A stretch of DNA of 64,000 bases from Chara braunii (Eukaryota; Streptophyta; Charophyceae; Charales; Characeae), in contig BFEA01000035.1 of assembly GCA_003427395.1 (NCBI GenBank), positions 2,639,192 to 2,703,191 of the forward strand. Direction: 5' to 3'. The position numbers and the translations under genes were made by a program. Positions 32,951 through 43,399 of the stretch are shown here, in pieces (the first letter of the stretch is position 1; every line of letters starts with the position of its first letter). The notes under the pieces were generated by a model that saw nothing but the letters and a program-made list of their open reading frames with translations, had not been told where the DNA came from and ran no database searches.

Positions 32951-34168
32951 ATAGTGAAAACAGTGGCCATAGACTGCTTCTCGTACAAGCATCGATATGT
33001 CATCATTACTTCTCCGCATGTACTGTTCTCAGCAAGAAAACGCGCATTATCCCCGACGCGTTTCGGCCAGGCTGCGCTCCCGGCCTTCCTCAGGGGGCTT
33101 CTCCCAAAATCGCCTTGCGGCGCCACCTAACTTTTCGACCAAGTATCTGAGAATAGAGGGCTGACGACCTTACCCTCTTGTTTATAGTAATCACCTAGCT
33201 ACAGTCCCAGTCACACCCGCGTCGTCCTAGTCCGCTGCGTCATTCTGTTACGTATCGGCGCTATGCAGCGCGGAAATTTGAATTTCGAAGTTGCAGCCCG
33301 CCTGCAACAGATTTTCCCACCAAGTACCCTCACGGGTAATAGCACGGGAAGCGGCTCGCCCCAATATGTTCCCGGCCAGCTACACTGCCATGTTGGGCGA
33401 CGTGCTTCGATATTCATTGTACTATCAGCTTAATAGCCATACTCTAATCAGTCGTGCCAAGTCCTACTCCGCTATAAATTTCCAAGCTGAAAAGTACTAT
33501 TAATTCCAAAAACCAGCAGCTTTCAGACTATTCCCGCGTGGCTCGCAAAACTGACAAAATCCCGCGTACTTCCCTGTAACAACCTGACGTGGACTACAAA
33601 AATTTCGCCACCCAAAATTTCGAAATTGGAATTGACATCAGCCCGCCTTTCCTGACCCATTGCAGAGGTGGAACTACCTGCCCGTTGGACCCAGCTCCTC
33701 CGACATAATTTCATCGAAATCCTCAAGGTTCCCCGATAGTCTTTAGTAGGGGCATCCCCAAGTAAGGACTTCCTAATTACAATTTAGTCCTGGCCAGCGG
33801 ATTAATTGCAAACCAGTACTTTCCGTACTATTTGCCAAACTAGGTCTAGGACAGGCCTAGGCTTTCCACACTGCCCAGGTGGACAGTGAGGACCTGAAAA
33901 AACGTAGTACAGAAGTCCAGAAAAATTACGGCGAAATATACAGCCTATAATTACACTTCCGATACGTGAAAATTTACTGCACCATCGTAATTAATTTATT
34001 TACTGCTTACAGATAATTACATAAAATTACAAATATACACGCTACTCCCTATACAGCCGCGCCATTTTGATTCTCCGTGCCAGCATACCAGGCACTCAAG
34101 AAGTCTTAACCAAGACGCCTTGAATGCCTTGGTGCCCTTAGCAAACCGTGCTAGGGCTCTGAAGAAAA
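32951..34168 (-). repeat. Upstream pLTR of Penelope-like element
   Basis: 1218 nt. Direct repeat of 27700-28878 plus the part hidden by the gap. It holds the hammerhead ribozyme (33051-33100) and, at its far end, a copy of the RT C-terminus. Confidence 0.85.
33051..33100 (-). ncRNA. Hammerhead ribozyme of Penelope type
   Basis: Minus-strand order: helix I strand CCCC (33097-33094), core CUGAGGA (33093-33087), one extra A, helix II GGCCGGG / CCUGGCC (7 bp, seven-nt loop), core GAAA, a tiny helix III ACGCGU, C at 33055 as the cleavage residue, then helix I strand GGGG. Open helix I with a minimal helix III is the form reported in Penelope-like elements, where it is thought to act as a dimer. 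The extra A between core and helix II, and G at position 7, depart from the textbook core. I recall similar forms from animal elements, but could not check. Confidence 0.65.
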
Positions 34169-34785
34169 AGAAGAAAAGGGGAGTGACAAAGACAAGGGAA
34201 GAGGTGACGAGAACGAAGACGAGGACTACAAGGGAGATGGAGGTGAAGGCAAGAGCAGAGGCAGCGTGGCACTCATAGACACGGCCGCGGTCATTTTCAC
34301 CACAAAGTTGTAGTGGTCATCGTCTCTATAGTTGTGGCGGTCTTCGTTCCCCGTAGTGATGCTTGCCCGTAACGGACGTGCTTCGACGCAGCTTCGTGGC
34401 GTTGAGGTCTTCATCCTGGCAATTTGGCATTTCTTCCCCCGTCGAATGCGACTGAAACTGGCCGTACTGACAACCAGATGCGTTCATGTGACTAGTGGGC
34501 TGCGCATTACGTAAGTGGAAGTGAGGGAAACGGCGGAATGGCAGAAGAGACGTGGAGAAGACAACAGTGAAGGGAGAGTAGGGGTAACCGTTAGAAAGGA
34601 GAGGCGTTTTATTTATTTTATTTTATTTATTTATTTTATTTTTGTGGTCCGATGAGTAGGAAGGCGAAGTAGGCGCAGCGAGGGAAAAGTGAAAGAAAAG
34701 AGCGGAGAGGCTGGTTGATTCTGGGTATAGGATTGTACTACGTACATAGAGAGGATGGAATAATAATAGTGTAAAAAAAAAAAAA
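34169..34785. other. No gene recognised
   Basis: GA-rich start (34160-34260), a GTGGTCATCGTC-type tract, and TTTTATTTA runs at 34608-34645. Confidence 0.5.
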
Positions 34786-34787
34786 AA

Positions 34788-35416
34788 AGGATGTATCTTC
34801 CCACGTTCTAGCGGGAGATTCATCCTCGAATCTCGTGAAGGCCTTCTTCCTCGTCGGGCGTGTACCTCTACATGTTCTAGCAGAAGATTCATTCTCATTT
34901 TGCACATGTGATGAGGGGCGATCGCACTGCTCCCCGACATCGTTATGTTGTTCGGCGTGGTTGAGATCACGGTCACCGTGCTGATCGTCCAGATCCCGGC
35001 CTGGCTCCTCGTGGTGATGGCGATCCCTACGGTGCTCGTCCTCACGTCCATCATCGTGGCGGTCGTCACTTTCGAATCGCTCGTCATGCATGCTGTGGTG
35101 GTGCATGCCATCTCGCTGGTGGTGATCCTCCAGGGACTACTCCTCATAATCGACATTTGCGCCCCGGCGGTCGTCATCCTCGTTTTGGTAGTGCGATTCG
35201 TCCCGATGGTCTCTGTGATGGTACGCCTCGCCCCAGTGGTCTTCATCCGGACGAGCTAGCTTTCTTCCTGGCCTGGGATTGAATCTGGCCGTACTAACGG
35301 CCAGGTACTTTTATACCGCAGCCTTTGCAGCAATAGAGAGCGAGAGGGAGAAGATGGAGATACGGAGAGAGGAGTGGCATGCTCGATCGAGCAAAAGGAG
35401 AAGCGAGTCCGTATGT

Positions 35417-35506
<90 letters not shown>

Positions 35507-35510
35507 CCTC
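34788..35510. repeat. Composite repeat: hairpin motifs, GTC-rich tract, (GT)n(GA)n
   Basis: Hairpins at about 34793-34820 (TATCTTCCCACGTTCTAGC and on to GGGAGATTC) and about 34868-34900 precede TTTTGCACATGTGATGAG. A 330-nt GTCGTC/CATCGTGG-rich tract follows, open in several frames, which gives Val-rich or Asp/His-rich readings. It ends in (GT)n(GA)n at 35414-35502. Confidence 0.75.
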
Positions 35511-35744
35511 CCTGTTCGCCGCGATTCCCCCCTCGGTCGGCATGGTGGTCGTCGTGGTTTTCATCGTGGTTTTCGTTGTCGTCAAGGCGGATATCCTATC
35601 CGTCCTCATCGTGAAGTTGGCCATCGTCGTTATCTCGTTGTAGTCATCCCGATCCCGTCCTTGCTCCTCGTCGTGATTCCACTTACAGGGGCGCCGCACT
35701 TGGCCAGGATCTTGTGGAAGATTCGTTGCACGCTTGCTCGCCGT

Positions 35745-36305
35745 ATCTCCCATGTTCTAGGGGACGAGTCATTCCCATTTTTGATCCGATAGCGGGCGCA
35801 GCAGCCAGCGGGACAAACACCTGGCGTGCATTGGCCCAGGTTCTAGCGGAAGGTTCAATCTCATTTTGCACATTTGGTGAGCAGTGGAACGTGACCCATC
35901 ATCAAGCCCTCCAGCGCATCGTTGTAATGTCCATCATCGAGACCAAGGTGTGATCCTCGTTGTTGGGATCGGGGGGGGTTGGTGGACGTGTTCTCCGTGC
36001 TGCTTTTCGTGATAGTCGTGGTCGTCGTTTTTTCGCCACGAGTGATCGCACGGTGCTGCTCATGTGGTTCGTCCTGGTGGTTTTCGCGGTCATCATCTTG
36101 ATTGCAGTAATCTGCTCTTCGTCGAGCTTGGTGGTGGTGATATTCGAAATCGTGTCTGCAGCAGCGGCAGCAGCACAACTTAGGTATCGTGATCCTGCTC
36201 GTGCTTATCTTCGTGGTCCTCGTCTCCATTCCCGGTGGTGCTCGTCATTCGGGTCGGCCATACTTCGCACGGGTGGGTGGCTTACTCCTGAAAGATGCGC
36301 GCGCA

Positions 36306-36362
<57 letters not shown>
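35745..36362. repeat. Composite repeat, second unit
   Basis: Hairpin relatives at about 35748-35780 and 35833-35862, the latter followed by TCTCATTTTGCACATTTGGTGAGCAG. Then a GTCGTCGT-rich tract, and (GA)n at 36308-36362. Confidence 0.75.
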
Positions 36363-36366
<4 letters not shown>

Positions 36367-36587
36367 GGAGTAAGTAGGGGGTGAAGGTACTTACCTGGTA
36401 GTTGTGTGCCTGCTTACTTGGTCTATCTTTAACGTGCGCGTATCTGGATGACCTTGCGGCTAGGTGCATTCATGCACTGAGAGAGGGAGAACCGGTGCAG
36501 GGAAACTGACAAAGGCGAGCTGTGGGAAGAAGAGGGTTGACAGGAAAAGGAGGAGATGCGTTCATCCTGGGTAATCGTTATGGCGGT

Positions 36588-36870
36588 GTACCTTTCCATG
36601 TTCTAGCGGAAGATTCACTCTTCTTAAGGTGCTAGTGGTGACTCTGGTGAGTAGCCCAGCGAGGCCGATTAGCCGTACACTGCAGCCTGTCATCATGATC
36701 GTCTTCGTCAAGATCGAAGGCTCGATAGATGTCATCATGCTGTTCTTCGTGATGATCATGCTCATTGAGTCATTGAGATGTTCATCATGCCATTTGTCTC
36801 CAGCCCAAGCTTGCTGCAACTTTTGCCTGTTGTCTCCAGCCCAAGCTTGCTGCAACTTTTCAGCGGGTGT
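36588..36870. repeat. Composite repeat, third (short) unit and 35-nt duplication
   Basis: Hairpin CCTTTCCATGTTCTAGCGG, GATTC at about 36588-36615, then GTCATCATG-rich DNA. TTGTCTCCAGCCCAAGCTTG plus CTGCAACTTTT is present twice (36796 and 36831). Confidence 0.75.
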
Positions 36871-36889
36871 TGCCCTGTCCTTCACCTCA

Positions 36890-39125
36890 AGGCTGCTATT
36901 TTGAAGAGGTCTGCTGCTACAGTCCGCAGATTGCTGCTGTTTTCATAACAAGGCGGCTGTTGTTACATCAGGCGAGCTGTTGCTAGTCTGCAAAACAGTG
37001 CTGCTATCTTTTGGAGTTCAAGTTGCAGTTTCTTTTTTCAGACAGTTTCCGTAGTTCCTACGTAGTAAGGATTGACAGGTTATGGACTCTTCACTGGATC
37101 TTTGGTGTTGGGAGCCGGTGTTGCTAGTACGGTGATGGTGATTGGTTGGCAATGAGGTCAGCGTTGCGGTTGCGGTTGTTGAGGCTGGTGTTGTTGATTG
37201 GTGTTACTAAGGCTGGTGCTGGTACTATTGTCAGCAGCGGCAGACTGTTGCTGGCGTGTGATCAGGCATTGGTTGCAGTTGTTTTCAGCACCAACGGACT
37301 GCCTCTTGCTGCAGTTGGTTGGCCGCTCAATTGAGGAGATAGCAAGCGGTCCAAATTACGGCCGCAACTGAGAGTTGGAGGTTGGCCGCGACTGAGAGTT
37401 GGAGGTTGTCATTGCCGCTCGAATTGTGACCATGCTGCAGCATCTGCGACCGTCGATTTCAAGTTCTGCGATTCGCGACCATTGCGGGACCCTTCGAATC
37501 TGAAGGGAACAAGGTCCTCTCCACATGAGTCTTAGGGTACCCTTCCTAGTCTTGAGCGACTAAATTTACTCCCTTTACCCTTCTTACTCTAAGTCTAATC
37601 TGTGGTGCGGGAGAGGAAGGCATCAGGTGGGATTGCAACCCATAAAACCGCAGCAAGGCCATGTGGGGGGCTCGTCCACTGATTGCGGGAGCTCTGTCAG
37701 AGCCCAAGCAAGGTTCTGGAGCCAGGGAGCACTCAGGTATACAGACGTCTTATGTGTGTGATACCGTATTCCCTTGGTTGTACTACTCTCTAGTCCGCCT
37801 GCGAGTATGACTGAAAATACTTATTCTTTTACTTCAACTATTTCATGATTTTAAAACCGAAAATAAATTATTCATGTATGAAGTTCAAATGATTTTGCAT
37901 GAAAACAGAGAGAATACACGAGGGAGGGGTGGCAAAAAGGTTAGTTTTACTTGTGTTTGACAGGGTCAACCAAAGGTTGAGCACATTCTAAGTGTGTCGG
38001 CTCAGTGCTATATTTCTTTTTTGTTTGTTGGGCTGTCTGCTCGACTCTTAGAGGTTGGACCTATCTTGACTCTTGAGTAGGCGGTCCGGTGGCATGTTTT
38101 TTCAAGGGTTTCTGAACGGAGGATGGATCCCATAAGTTGGGTGTTTACATTCCCTATCTTTCTTTTGTTCTTGGACAAAATTTGGCACATTCTAAGTCCG
38201 TGGATCCAGTTCTGTGTTTGTACCCCATAAGTTAGGATGACCTTGTCATGAGCCGTGAACTTAAAAATGAACTGAACTATGAAACTTAAGATTATGTATG
38301 TTACATGTATTATTTAGCAGACTGCACTGCCCTAAGTGAGAGGTTGAGTCAATAAGCTAGTTAGAAGAAACAAAGTAGAAAATGATAAAATTTATAATAT
38401 AATATTAAGTTATTAACAGGTAAGTTGAGGTAACCTCAGGCAGGTTGAACTTATCCATAAGTTGAAAGATCCGGTCGTATGCCCGCAACAACAAAATACG
38501 CAGCAATTTAATATAACATTGTCTATTAAACATAATTGAAACAGGGGTGAACACTTCTTAAAAGTTGGGCGGTCGAATCGTATGTCTTGAACAGAGAAGA
38601 AAGTTGTGAAACTAACTATTAAATGTTGTGGTTGTTGCCTACACTGGACTACCCCATAAGTAGGGGCGGTCTGGTCATACCCAGTATGTTTTTGTCCAGG
38701 TAGGCTAAGCCTATCCATAAGTTGGGCGGTCTAGTTTTATGCCATATGTGGTTAATTGGGTTGGCTAGATGCATCATATAAGGCGGTCTAGTCACATACC
38801 TCATCTCGTTGCTCAGGCAGATACTAAACATCCTCATGAGTTGGGGTGATCCAATTATCTGTCATATGTTAATTGTTTAGGCTGACTAGACGTACCCCAT
38901 AAATTGGGGCGGTCTAACTAGACGCCTTATGTCATTTGTCTAAGGTGAGACAAAGCTTACCCAATAAGTTGGGTTGGCTTAGTCATGTGCATTATGTTTA
39001 TCATTTAAACAGGTTAGGCGTACCCATAAGTTACGATGGTCTAGTCCGACTAGTCGCATATTTTAGGCAGGTCAGATGTACTCATAAGTTGGGCCGGCCT
39101 GATCCTATGCTTTATGTAAGAAAGG
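36890..39125 (+). mobile_element. LTR-like repeat L2, copy A
   Basis: GCTGCTG-rich start (about 36905-37330). Then a conserved block (37495-37745: CCTTACTCTAAGTCTA, GAGAGGAAGGCATCAGGTGG, GATTGCGGGAGCTCTG, CAGAGCC...GGTTCTG hairpin). Then the minisatellite CCCATAAGTTGGGCGGTCTAG at 37965-39120, about 10 units. The second array seen in copies B and C is missing, so the right part is lost. No coding content. Confidence 0.7.
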
Positions 39126-39860
39126 GTAAAAGAGTTTAAACTACCACTACCCCCGCCGACCTAAATTCGGTTTTCCTAGCAGTACAGAGCGGGTTCTTAC
39201 GAGGAGCGACGACCGACAGGTGCAGACGGGGCCGATCCAAGGATTTTCAAATGCCAACTTTGGTGATTTTTCGCGCTCATAACCGTGAAATAAATGTTGC
39301 GCCGTTTCGTCGCATTTTCATTTTTGCCACTCTACCACGTGTGGCTTAACGGGAAAAGTACCCCAACTTTCGCGATGTTTTGCGCTAAGGAAGATGACTC
39401 AAAAACTCTCAGAATTTTAGGGTTTTGTAGATTTGGTCATCATCTTTATAGAAAAAAATATAATAAATTTTAATCGCAAAATAAATCTCGGGGGCAATTC
39501 GATGCATTTTTGAATTTTGTCACTTCGCCAGTTCCCCCCATTGTGCTACCGGTAGCCCTCATGGACTTGCGCTACCGGTTCCCTCTAATTCATGATAACG
39601 GGGATAGTAGTGGTACTAGTGGTTTTGAAAATCGAATGAGCTAAGTATTTTGATAACTTGAAATAATTTGAGTGTTGGTGACAGATATTATCATGCTTAC
39701 TTGTGTGTTTGTGAGTTTTTTTTAGGGGCGTGTTTTTGATAGCTTAGTCGTTGAGATGCTCGCCAAGTATTCGAATGATAGATAGAGTACTGACGGTCGG
39801 AGGAGGGAGTTTGAGATAAGATAGGATGACCTTACCGACAGTCAAAAGTATAGTTAGTTC
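39125..39860. other. No gene recognised
   Basis: Anonymous sequence. The short phrase TAAATCTCGGGGGCAATTCG resembles AATAAATGTTGCGCCGTTTC upstream, which suggests an internal duplication. Confidence 0.4.
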
Positions 39861-39862
39861 GT

Positions 39863-40260
39863 TGTCGGTGCGAATACCCTTACAAGGGTATCCGCCCTGG
39901 TTTTTGCAAATAGCAGGGAAGTAGGTTTGGTTTAAAGTCTAAGTATACCGCACGAGGCGCGACCGAGTCTATGGTTTACATTGACTGAGTAGCTGATTAG
40001 AGTAGAGAGTGTGTGGGCGCGTAGACTTAAGGCGCGCGTGATTTCTTTTTATCTTGATGAATGGAGTGCCGGCGTGGGCGCCGGCCAAATTTTTAATTTC
40101 TGATTGAACTAGGACTAAATAGATTTTGTCGTTTGACTAGTAGGCTTACCGGTGACTTGTGCGCACGTGTGGAGGGTGGCGTCAACAACAAGTATGACTT
40201 TTGAAAGCACTTCGGTAAGTTGTCGCATCGCGCAGTGCCTCTTTATTTAGGCATCCGTCA
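39863..40260 (+). mobile_element. LTR fragment of family L1
   Basis: TGTCGG start, perfect palindrome ATACCCTTACAAGGGTAT (39874-39891), AGAGAGTGTGTGGGCGCG about 115 nt later, and CTTTATTTAGGCATCC, a possible TATA region. Confidence 0.65.
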
Positions 40261-40271
40261 GAGTTAAACCC

Positions 40272-40528
40272 AGACCCAGGCCTAACTCTATTGGTTACAG
40301 CGCCGGACTCTCATCAAAAGAGATTCAGGGATCGAGATCAAGCGGCGACGACGTAGGAATATCAAAATAGCGTGGGGGGGGGGGGGGGGCTACCTCCTCC
40401 GGGGTTTTGTCTGGAACAAAGGGCCGAATCTCAACAGATCGTGACGACAAGGCCACTCTACTGCTTACAACACCCCGTTCCCTGTCTAAGTCGTCTGCAA
40501 AGGGTTTTGCGGGAAGATTCGTTTCTCG

Positions 40529-40586
<58 letters not shown>

Positions 40587-40615
40587 AGGGGGGGGGGGGG
40601 GGGGGGGGGGGCAAC
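40272..40615. repeat. SINE head, (GA)n and two long G-runs
   Basis: tRNA-like head (CCTAACTCTATTGGTTA, then GGGATCGAGATC) at about 40285-40340. G16 at 40374-40389, (GA)n at 40532-40580, G24 at 40588-40611. Confidence 0.75.
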
Positions 40616-43390
40616 GGGGCTAGTCCCCTTGTTTTTGCGGTCGGCAGAGTCGGGGCAGTATTAGTGGCGACCGTCGTCTTCTGATGATTAAAACTTCCAA
40701 GTATTCAATTTTATTTTTTTCGTCACTATTATTTAGTTTTATGTTTGACTTTTCTAAGGTCGGACGTGAGAAAGGTCCATGTAGGGGTCGTCGCGACAGT
40801 CGAGGACCTTGAGCATACGCCCCTTGTGGCGAGCCCGTGCAAGTTCCGAAGTGTGCGGGTGTTGGTGAATTCCCCCGCCCCGCATGTTTTGAAGTACGGG
40901 CCGAAGAGAGCATTTCGAAAGGGTCTGTGTGGGGCTGCAGACTGGGGGTAGCAGCGGACGTTGCGAGCGCGCAGCCTGCCACCCGCCATTGTCGTGAGGG
41001 GTGGGTGTAAGCATACCCGTTGGGCCCCATGAGATGGTAAGTTTGCGCGTACACCGAGCGGGGGGCCACCGGGCGGAGACCCGCAGCGGTACAGGCTGCA
41101 ACAACCTTTCCCACGAAACCCCCCCTACCTCAGCCCCAAAGTTCGCATTTGAATATTTGCTACTACCACAAGATTTGCGTCGAGGCCTGTGTCACCAAGC
41201 CTCACGCTACAGATCGCAGAGAGGCCGCGCCCCGATCCTGTGCTCTGCCATGTGGGAAAGGTGAGTGGAGACTGGTCGTGGGGCGGGGCCAGGAGTACTA
41301 AGGTGCGGGCTCGCAGGGGCACCGCTGTGCAAATCGCCGTCGGACTCAGAGAAAACAACGAAAGAGTTAATCGGACTGTCGCTCGACAAAGAGCCGGAGC
41401 CGATGTATTGTGTAGGTAGGTGGAAAGCAGTCGGACGGCAGGTTCGGCCGGGCTGCGTAGGCAGCAGCGAGCGAAGCAGGCAACGGGCGCAGGAAAAAGG
41501 AAGTGCACCCGAACGCGATATTGGGCCGGGTCCATTCACAAAACAGAAGTGGGGGAGGAAGGGATATGGCAGGCTAGAAAACGTATGACTCGCTTGATCC
41601 TTGAGGGAATCAGGCGAGCCAAGATTCGTTCCATGGGTTTTAGGCCAGGGCGAATCCTATGGAGAAGGCGGATCGGAAAATAGTGAGGCATAGGGGGAGG
41701 TAGGCAGAAGGAGGTGAGCGCAGAGATATGGCGGAAGGTGAGTCGGGCGCAGTCCAAAAACCAGCGAGCTCTCGATCCTGAGAGGGATCGGGGAAGGGGA
41801 GATGCGATCTCGGGGTTTTGACCCCGGGCGAATCTGTTGGTAGTGTTAGTTGTGAGGATAGGTCGATAGGATTAGAGGTTAGTATGAAACGAGTTGCGCG
41901 GAGGTGGTGGAAGGAGGCTAATGGCAGAGATGGGAGGAAGCGATATTTCGCTTGGTTCTTAATGAAATCCAGCGAAATAAAGTCATGAGCTGTGTTCTTG
42001 TTGTAGTGCGAACTAGAATGTGAAGTCAGATTGAGTAGAGGATCAGTAGTTTAGGGTGTTAGTAGAAAAAGTGGCCGCCCGAGGCTATGGCGGACGAAGG
42101 AGGGAGAGTGAGGATTTTGTCCGGCTCTGCATGGAGTTGGGCAAGCTAAAAGGTTAAAGAGGGGTTTTGGAGGGATGCGAGTTCGATGGTGTGACTGGAT
42201 TCTACAGTGAGGGTGCGGGTTCGGTGCTACGCAACCCATAGGTTGCGCTACGGGTGGAACGACAACATGATGAATGCATCTGGCCGTGTTTTAGTGGCAG
42301 ATGCATACCAAGTCTGGCTCGCTCTAACAAACTGCAAGGGGGGGGGGTTGTATCCCTCCGGGTTCTAGCGGAGGGTTCGTTGTGACCTTACTCGCAGGGA
42401 GTGAGAGGGAATATCCGTGGGGAAATAGAACAGCGAGTTTATGGCGCCGTATTACCACACATGCATCTGCCTGGGTTACTCAGTCGATGCGCCGCTCGCC
42501 CACAGATCATTGACAGGAGTGCAGGGGGTGGTCGCGAAGGGAAGGCGAAGGGAGAAAAAATGTACTTGAGGTGTGCGAATAGTCTACGTATGAGGAGTGA
42601 GGGGAGTTGATAGCCACGTCATGTACGTTGGTCTCCAACTTCACTGAGACTCATTCGTATGATTGTGGATAGGCTAGCTACGCTAAGTAGTACAGGCCAG
42701 GCGTCGGACAATAGGAGCGACATGGGATATGGTACTGGTATGACCAAAGAGTGTCTGGGATCGGCGCTCGAGTCCTTTAGGCTTTTCTTACCTGGACGGT
42801 ATCCGGGGCAATGCACTTCTTGCTTGACACGTGACTATGTGGACTGTTTCTGCAATTCGGTAGCTTGAGTGTCTGTTTATCGCCCCCGCTCGTACCCCTC
42901 TGCAGCAACTGGGCAAGCAGGTGGCACAATCTGTGCGCCAGCACCGCAGTTGTGCGTTTAACAGGCACAGCTAGCAGTCGAATGGTGGATGAACTAACGG
43001 GATGAATTGGGCCGTGTAGCCGGCCTAGGCCTTGACAATTAATAGTGACCGCAGGGGGGGCAGCACGTACCTTGAGAGCACGGCACTGTGGGATGAGCCG
43101 AGCCTCGAACTATGGTGCCAAATAGTGTCTGAAGTGGGGACAACAGAAAGGCGGGACAGTGAGACTGCAGACGAGTCGGTGCGAGGCTCAACTGGCTGAG
43201 TAAAGTTGCATAAGTTCAGCCAGGGGGAGGGGGCGCCGACCGGGGCTTGGTAAGGAAGGCACAACTGGCATTTGAGCGCGGCCCGCCTGCTGAACAGCCA
43301 GCTGGCCACACCGTTAGTAAGGAGAAGAGGCAAACGACTGTTGATGGCTGATGCTGCGTCGGTGGACTGTGTACGCATTGCTGCTGTATG
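40615..43390. other. No gene recognised; one hairpin motif
   Basis: GC-rich stretch 40.8-41.6 kb with frames up to 164 codons on both strands but no domain. At 42354-42375 CCCTCCG-GGTTCTAG-CGGAGGG is a perfect-stem version of the dispersed hairpin. Confidence 0.5.
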
Positions 43391-43399
43391 CTGGCAAAC

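Larger units (their letters stand above)
27700..34168 (-). mobile_element. Penelope-like retroelement with N-terminal GIY-YIG
   Basis: A 6.5-kb unit bounded by long direct repeats (27700-28878 and 32951-34168). The code is on the minus strand in the order CCHC zinc knuckle with coiled coil, GIY-YIG endonuclease, reverse transcriptase. The repeats overlap the end of the RT gene, as expected for a head-to-tail tandem insertion whose upstream copy is truncated, the usual source of Penelope 'pLTRs'. A hammerhead ribozyme sits in the upstream repeat, as in other Penelope-like elements. GIY-YIG before the RT is the permuted order described for green-lineage and protist members. The element is inactive now: one stop, one frameshift and one duplication interrupt what looks like a single ORF of about 1,300 codons. 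Confidence 0.85.

Noticed and set aside
34623-36229. Asp/His-rich or Val-rich proteins in the GTC/GAC-rich tracts
   Set aside because: All frames on both strands are open because the DNA is a degenerate triplet repeat; no domain and no consistent start.
37965-39120. CRISPR array
   Set aside because: Repeats are diverged, spacers are not of constant length, there are no cas genes, and the context is eukaryotic.
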